From: Timema cristinae
Taxonomy: Eukaryota > Arthropoda > Insecta > Phasmatodea > Timematidae
Assembly: GCA_039000515.1 (NCBI GenBank)
Contig: JBCFYV010000255.1
Location: 1 to 64,000 of the forward strand
DNA length: 64,000 bases
Direction: 5' to 3'
In this document: piece by piece, positions 58,966-64,000 of the stretch
How positions within the stretch are numbered: the first letter of the stretch is position 1
Layout: the number at the start of each line of letters is the position of its first letter
Notes under the pieces: generated by a model
Databases searched by the model: none
What the model was told of the DNA's origin: nothing
What the model saw: only the letters and a program-made list of their open reading frames with translations
Translations under genes and position numbers: made by a program

Positions 58966-60940
58966 CACAAAAAGATTTTTGAACATACAAAAAAGTTTCG
59001 TTTTTCAAAAGTGTTTTGGAAAAATTTTTTAAATTTTAGCTAAAGAATTTTTCTTTAAAAAAAAAAATACTTTTAAATATCAAAAATAATCGCTGCATTG
59101 TTTTTATAAAAGTAATTTATTTGTATCTTAAAATTTTTTTTTTATTTCTACAATAAAAAAAAAAATAGTATCGGGGGCTCAACCATTTACTTAAAATTTG
59201 TAATTTCAATAAGCCTAACGCCAGAATATGATACAAATTTAAAAAAAAAAACACCCTTTTTACAAGAAGTTTTAAAAAATAAAAAATTTTCTTTGATTTT
59301 TTTTTGGCGCCCTTTCTTAACAAACTTTTTATTCACAATTTAAAAAAAAAAATAATTTTTTTAATAATTTCTTTCCACCCCCCAAAATTTATACAAACCA
59401 TTTAATTTTTTTTTCTAAAAACAAAAAGGTTTTACATTTGGGTTTTTTTTTATAAAAAAGTAATCACCGTGGGTTTGTTTTTTTCGGGATTCGATACATT
59501 TTCTTTTTAAAACGAGCGCCCCAAACTGCGAGGAAATGCAAAAAGGGTTTAAATTAAAAGTATTAACCCTTTAAAAAAACCCCAAAAAAAAAAATTAACA
59601 AATTTTTACATTTTTGGGAAAACCAAAAACCTTTTTTTTATTTCCTTTTTGAAAAAAACTTATTTCCCCAAAATCCAATGAGAGTCAAAACCCCCCGACA
59701 GTAAAATAAAAACTAGTATTTTAAAAAATTTTACTGGGGAAAAGTCCCCCAAAATTTAAAATTTTGACCAAATTTATTTAAAAAAAACTATTTTGATAAA
59801 AAGCAGGAAAAAGTTTAATTTTTTCCAAATTTTTTAAAAAAAGGGGATTAAAAATTTAATTTAAAATAAATTTTCATTTACCTTTTTAAAAATTTAAAAC
59901 CCCTTATTAATTTCAACGTGTTTCTAAAGAATTAAAAACTCAAGAAAGAATAAAAAGATAAGAGGGAAAATTTCATGGGTTTTTTTGCCTTTAATTAAAA
60001 ATAAGGGCCAAAGTCCAAAACCCCTTTTTGTATGGAGAAGCAGTGGCTTTTTTCCTTTTTTAAAAACTTATCACTAGAGTAAACCTCAAATTTAATTAAA
60101 AAAAAGGGAAACCAATTTTTTATTTTAAAAAAACACAGCAGGGAAAACCTTTTTTGGTATTTTAGTTACTTGGAATAAAAAATGTTTAAAAAGTTTTATA
60201 TTTTTTAAAAACGCAAATTTTCATAATTGGCCCTTTGGGCCCCTTTTTATCCTAAAAAAGTACATGGTAAAAATGTTTTCCCTTTGACTCAAGAAGGTTT
60301 AAGAGTTAAATTTAAACCTCCATTGCCCCCTGTAATTTCCGATACAGCAGGTTTGGCCAAAAAGCTTGCAAAAAGGGTACTAAGCTTGTAGAAAAGGGTA
60401 ATGATCATAAATAAACCCGGGACCTATTAATCACTGACAAAATAAAGCAGAAAAGGAAAAATTTATTTAAAAAACCATGTATTTTGACTAGAAAAGGGCG
60501 ACAGGGGGGTCGAAAAAGCCAAAATCGTGTGAAAAAATTTAAAACAAAAAACCCCAAAAAAAAAAAATTTTGTCTAAAAAAAAAAGAAAAATTTTTCATT
60601 TTAAAAATATTTTATAAACAAACACTCTAGCTTAAATTTAAAAAAGAAAATTAAAAAAAAATCCCCTTAAAGAAATTTTTTTTTCCCCATTTAAAAAGCA
60701 TTGAAATGGGAAAAATTTTAAAGAAAAAAAAAATTTTAAATAACAAATTTTTTTGGCATGGGTTTGGAAAAAATTTAAAAAAGAATTTTGAAAGTTCCCA
60801 GATATTTTTTCTAAAATAAATAAAAAAACAACAAGGTTTAATTATTTAAAAAATAATTTGTTCTAAATTTTTCCTTTTTGTTAGAACCAGCAATTAAGGG
60901 AAAAACAGGGCCTTTAAACCCGCTTTTAAATTGCTTCGTG
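58965..60940 (-). repeat. Inverted, distorted copy of dispersed repeat 21,520-23,185
   Basis: Anchors in order include: gccaagcacaaaaag (58,962), atcgctgcattgt (59,090), tagtatcgggggctc (59,166), gattcgatacatttt (59,490), aatccaatgagagtcaaa (59,672), tatggagaagcagtggc (60,030), gatacagcaggtttggcc (60,341), aaacactctagctta (60,618), and cagggcctttaaac (60,908). The copy is about 300 bases longer than its partner because of homopolymer expansion. Confidence 0.78.
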
Positions 60941-63900
60941 GTCGAAGCACCAAAATTTAAACGGTATAAATTTTAATAAATTTTTAAAGAAAGAGAATGT
61001 TTTTGGGGTGTCTATTCACAAAAACGGGTTTTTTTAAAAAGACATCTGTTGAATTTCGGGTACAAAACTCCCAATTTAAATGCCCTTTTAAAAAATTCAC
61101 ACTTGGTTTAAATTAATTTTAAAATTAGTATTCTTTTGTTTTTGACTGGGGACTGCGAGAAAACCAAGGGGAAGGGGAGTCCCTAACAATGCGTTGCTTG
61201 TGTAGCGGGGTTTCTGAAACCGACTTGTGGGGGGCTACTTGGCTCTTTTTGTGGGTGCCCTTTAAAAAATACCACAACGGTTTTATATTTAAAATACCCC
61301 TTTGCCTCTTTGGGGCCCCCCCACACAGTGTAAAAAAATTACTAATAATTCCTGGCGACAGGTTTGTGAAAGCTTTGCATCTTATTGAAATAGGAATTTG
61401 GCCCTCTTTTTCCAAATCGGGGGAGTTATTTTAAGAAATTTTTATTACACCAGTCTTACTCCCCCAACGGGTAAAAGCACTTACGCTAACTGTTTAATTG
61501 GGAGGGTGATTGGGGAAATGGAAAAGGAGGACCAAAAAGTTTTTAAAGTGGAAACCCCAACCACAGGGAGACCTTTCCCTACCCCACATTCACAAAATGT
61601 AGTTGCAAGGTTTAAGGAAGGGGTTTGGGGAATCAAAAAATCTGTGCCGGGACCGGGGGATTGAACCCCGGACCTTTAGACAGGGAAAATTCGAAACCTT
61701 ACCCCTAAAAACCCCCCCAAAATTCCCCCCCTACGCTAAGTTTTCCCTTTTTTAGGGAAAAACGAAAAAAAAAAATATTTTAAAATTTTTTTAAGATCCT
61801 TTTCCCATTATTTTTTGAAAAAGCCGTGTTTCTTTATGGGGTAAATTTATAAAAGGATACCCTACACAGTTAAATTTAGAGAAAAATTACCTTCAAACCA
61901 TGACTTTTTATATAATTTTTGATTGATCCAAACAATAAAAAATTACAAGTTTTTGGCTTCGTCAATTTTTCTGGTCATTTAGATTTCCCCCAACTTTTGT
62001 TGTTGGGGTTTTTCCCCAAAAAAGTTAAATAACCTTTGAAATGGTTTTTGAACCTTTCCTCTGGTATCGGAAAAAAGGCATGGAAAAAAAAAACCGATTT
62101 TTAAAGATTGGTTAAAAAAATTTTTGTTTTAAATTTAATTTTAAAACAACGAAAAACGATCAATGTTTTGGGGGGTGGGGTTTTTGTGTTTTAAAAATAT
62201 AAAAAATATATATATATATAAAAATAAAATATAAAATTCCACTCCTCTCCCTTTCTTTTCATTCCCCCATATTCTTGGCGAAAAAAAACTCAACAAATTT
62301 CTTATCAAAAACCCCCAATTAAAGCCACATTCCAAAAGCCAGTGGGAAACCCGTGGGTTTTACCCAAAAAAAAACCACCCGCCTACACCATGAACCTGGG
62401 GGGGTTCACTCCAATTTAAAGGCATTGTAATGAACCCGGGGGAAATATACCAAATTTTTCCCCTTTACAACCAGGAAAATGAGGGGAATGGCCAAAAACC
62501 CAATTTGTGGTTTTGTTCAACTTTACATTATGAGGGAAAACAAAAAATCCAAAAAGGGGATGAAATTTAGGGAAACTGGGATTCACCTCTTTAAATCCCC
62601 CAAAATTTTTTCTTAAGAAATCTTTTTTTTGGCTTTTTTAAAGGGCACTTTTTAAAAAAGGGTTTGGGGGACCTGGAGGAAATTGGGTAGTAGAAAACCC
62701 CCATTGCTCTGCATATTTTCCCTTGATGGGTAGTCAAAATCAACTATGATTTATCTACCGAACAGTTTAGGACCAAAAAACCCCCCCCGCCCCGGGCAAA
62801 GGCTGATATCACACCTCGAAAAAAATTTCCCAACCAAAAAAAAGCCCCTTTCGTCATTTTACTTTCTTTATAAAACCCCTTTAATGGGAATTTGAAATAA
62901 AAGGAAAAGGGGCCAAGTATCAAATTTTTATTTTCTATTTTTTCCCTTAAAAAATTTTAAAAGAGAAAATAAACATAATGATGAGCTCGATTCAAAAAGG
63001 AAAAAGAAAGAATGATTTAAATTTAAAAAAAAAAAACCCCCTTTTCGAGGGAACTAAATTTTTCTTCAAAAAAATTCAGGTTTTCCCGTAAAGAACACTA
63101 CACAACCATTTTTTACGGGTTGTGGTGATTTTCTCTATTATGAGCTTTTAATTCCCAATTTCGGATCTTTTGGTAGTGGGGCTAAACCCCAAAAACCTCA
63201 ATTTTTAAAAGGGGGAACACAAAACTTTATTGTGACTTGTGCAAAAGGGGGGGATAAAAAACTGAATAATTGTTAATTTTTTTTTTAAAAAAAATGTATA
63301 CTTTTAAAAACCGGGGGTTTTTTAAAATTTTTTAATTTAAAAAAGTTTTTTATTTTTTCATTTCTCAACAAATTTTTTAAAACTACCCGCCCCTCCCCCC
63401 AAATTTTTCAAAGTTAAAACCGGGAAATAGTACGGGACGCTGTTCCCCATGGGTTAGGAAAGGCGCGTTTAATCTAAAAAATCGGAAAAGGAAAACGCCA
63501 ATTTGATCAACATTTTTTCAAAACGTAAGTTCCCAAAGGACGGTTTGTAAAAAGGGACTTTTGTTGTGGGGTTTAATAAAAAATTTATTTGGTTTATTTG
63601 GGGTTTTCTGAATAAAGTGAGGGTTTATTATTGGTCAAGGAAACTGTATAATTTTTTAAAATGGAAACTTTTATATAAAACCCGTACTTTTTTTGAGCTT
63701 ATTTTTTTGGGTAAAAATAAAAACCAAAAAACAATCTTTACTTAAGAAAAAATAAACAAAAACAAAAACGAAAACAAAAGGTTTTAAAAATTTTAGTAAA
63801 AAAAACCAGATGTGTTTGTACAAAAATAAAACTTTTAATTTAAAACATAATTTATTAAATAAATAAAATTTTTCTTGCCATTGGAAACAGATACTCTGGG

Positions 63901-64000
63901 TAAAGGAAATAAAAAAATTTTTTCTTTTAAAAAATGTTTTAAGAAGGAAAAACCCAAAACAACCTATTTTTTTATATTTTGACCAAAGGGGGTTACTTTA
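60941..64000. other. Distorted sequence, no gene recognised
   Basis: Apart from a tRNA-like segment near 61,590-61,720, no structure can be interpreted. Frames at 61,125-61,664 have more balanced composition than their surroundings but no family motif. A short (TA)n tract lies at about 62,208-62,220. The remainder is homopolymer-rich. Confidence 0.5.
61590..61720 (-). mobile_element. tRNA-derived SINE-like head in distorted sequence
   Basis: On the minus strand aggtccggggttcaatcccc is a good T-arm/B-box of a tRNA. No intact acceptor or anticodon arm can be traced, so a SINE head or tRNA relic is more likely than a functional tRNA gene. Confidence 0.4.

Noticed and set aside
57464..60940. Simple foldback (palindromic read) artefact explaining the right end
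   Set aside because: The inverted matches derive from two separate places (49.9-50.3 kb and 21.5-23.2 kb) joined directly, which a single foldback of adjacent sequence would not give. A rearranged duplication or dispersed repeats fit better.
61640..61690. Functional tRNA gene
   Set aside because: Only a T-arm-like segment is recognisable; no acceptor pairing or anticodon arm can be traced.

Overview
This is eukaryotic, AT-rich, repeat-dominated DNA, most likely from an arthropod (probably an insect). That guess rests on the kinds of elements present (a Tc1-type transposon, a Polinton/Maverick, an LTR retrotransposon, tRNA-derived SINE-like units). No diagnostic host gene is visible, and I find no convincing cellular protein-coding gene or rRNA. 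The base-level quality is uneven: about 2,750-13,800 and 54,500-64,000 are distorted by spurious homopolymer runs, so almost every real coding region carries frame breaks that cannot be cleanly separated into biological decay and sequence error.

Left part. Nothing genic is supported in 1-12,300. A 37-bp satellite fills 12,330-18,250 and is split by a 1.2-kb Tc1-like transposon (13,752-14,978). From 18,250 to 29,134 the DNA is non-genic. It holds tRNA-like SINE relics, a 1.66-kb dispersed repeat (21,520-23,185; a second, inverted and distorted copy is at 58,965-60,940), and a diverged tandem repeat of about 140 bp just before the main element.

Centre. The principal content is a near-complete, terminally inverted Polinton/Maverick (29,135-46,749; 17.6 kb; TIRs of about 306 and 326 bp). 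Left to right it carries a small ORF (+), protein-primed-type DNA polymerase B (+), then a minus-strand virion block (major capsid protein, penton/minor capsid, adenovirus-like cysteine protease, and a protein joining a parvovirus-like phospholipase A2 domain to a basic, glycine/alanine-rich pX-like tail). A divergent plus-strand block follows: packaging ATPase, a fibre-like coiled-coil protein with phage-fibre-type YVD motifs, a conserved protein of unknown function, a retroviral-type integrase ending in a chromodomain, and an acidic right-end protein. Tandem arrays occupy the spaces between gene blocks. The gene set is that of a virus-like element able in principle to encode a capsid, but in this sequence nearly all the frames are interrupted.

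Right part. The 140-bp repeat resumes beyond the Polinton, so the element lies inside that array. A cluster of SINE-like units (48.8-50.3 kb) is followed by an unusual interlaced inverted repeat (50,351-50,620) and another tandem array of about 145 bp (50,880-51,445). That array is split by an LTR retrotransposon (51,446-57,463) with a readable 5' LTR and gag-like region, and an unreadable pol interval. Its distorted 3' LTR gives an internal calibration of the sequence damage. Beyond it, distorted copies of the SINE pair and the 1.66-kb repeat appear in inverted orientation. All three recognisable transposons sit inside tandem arrays.
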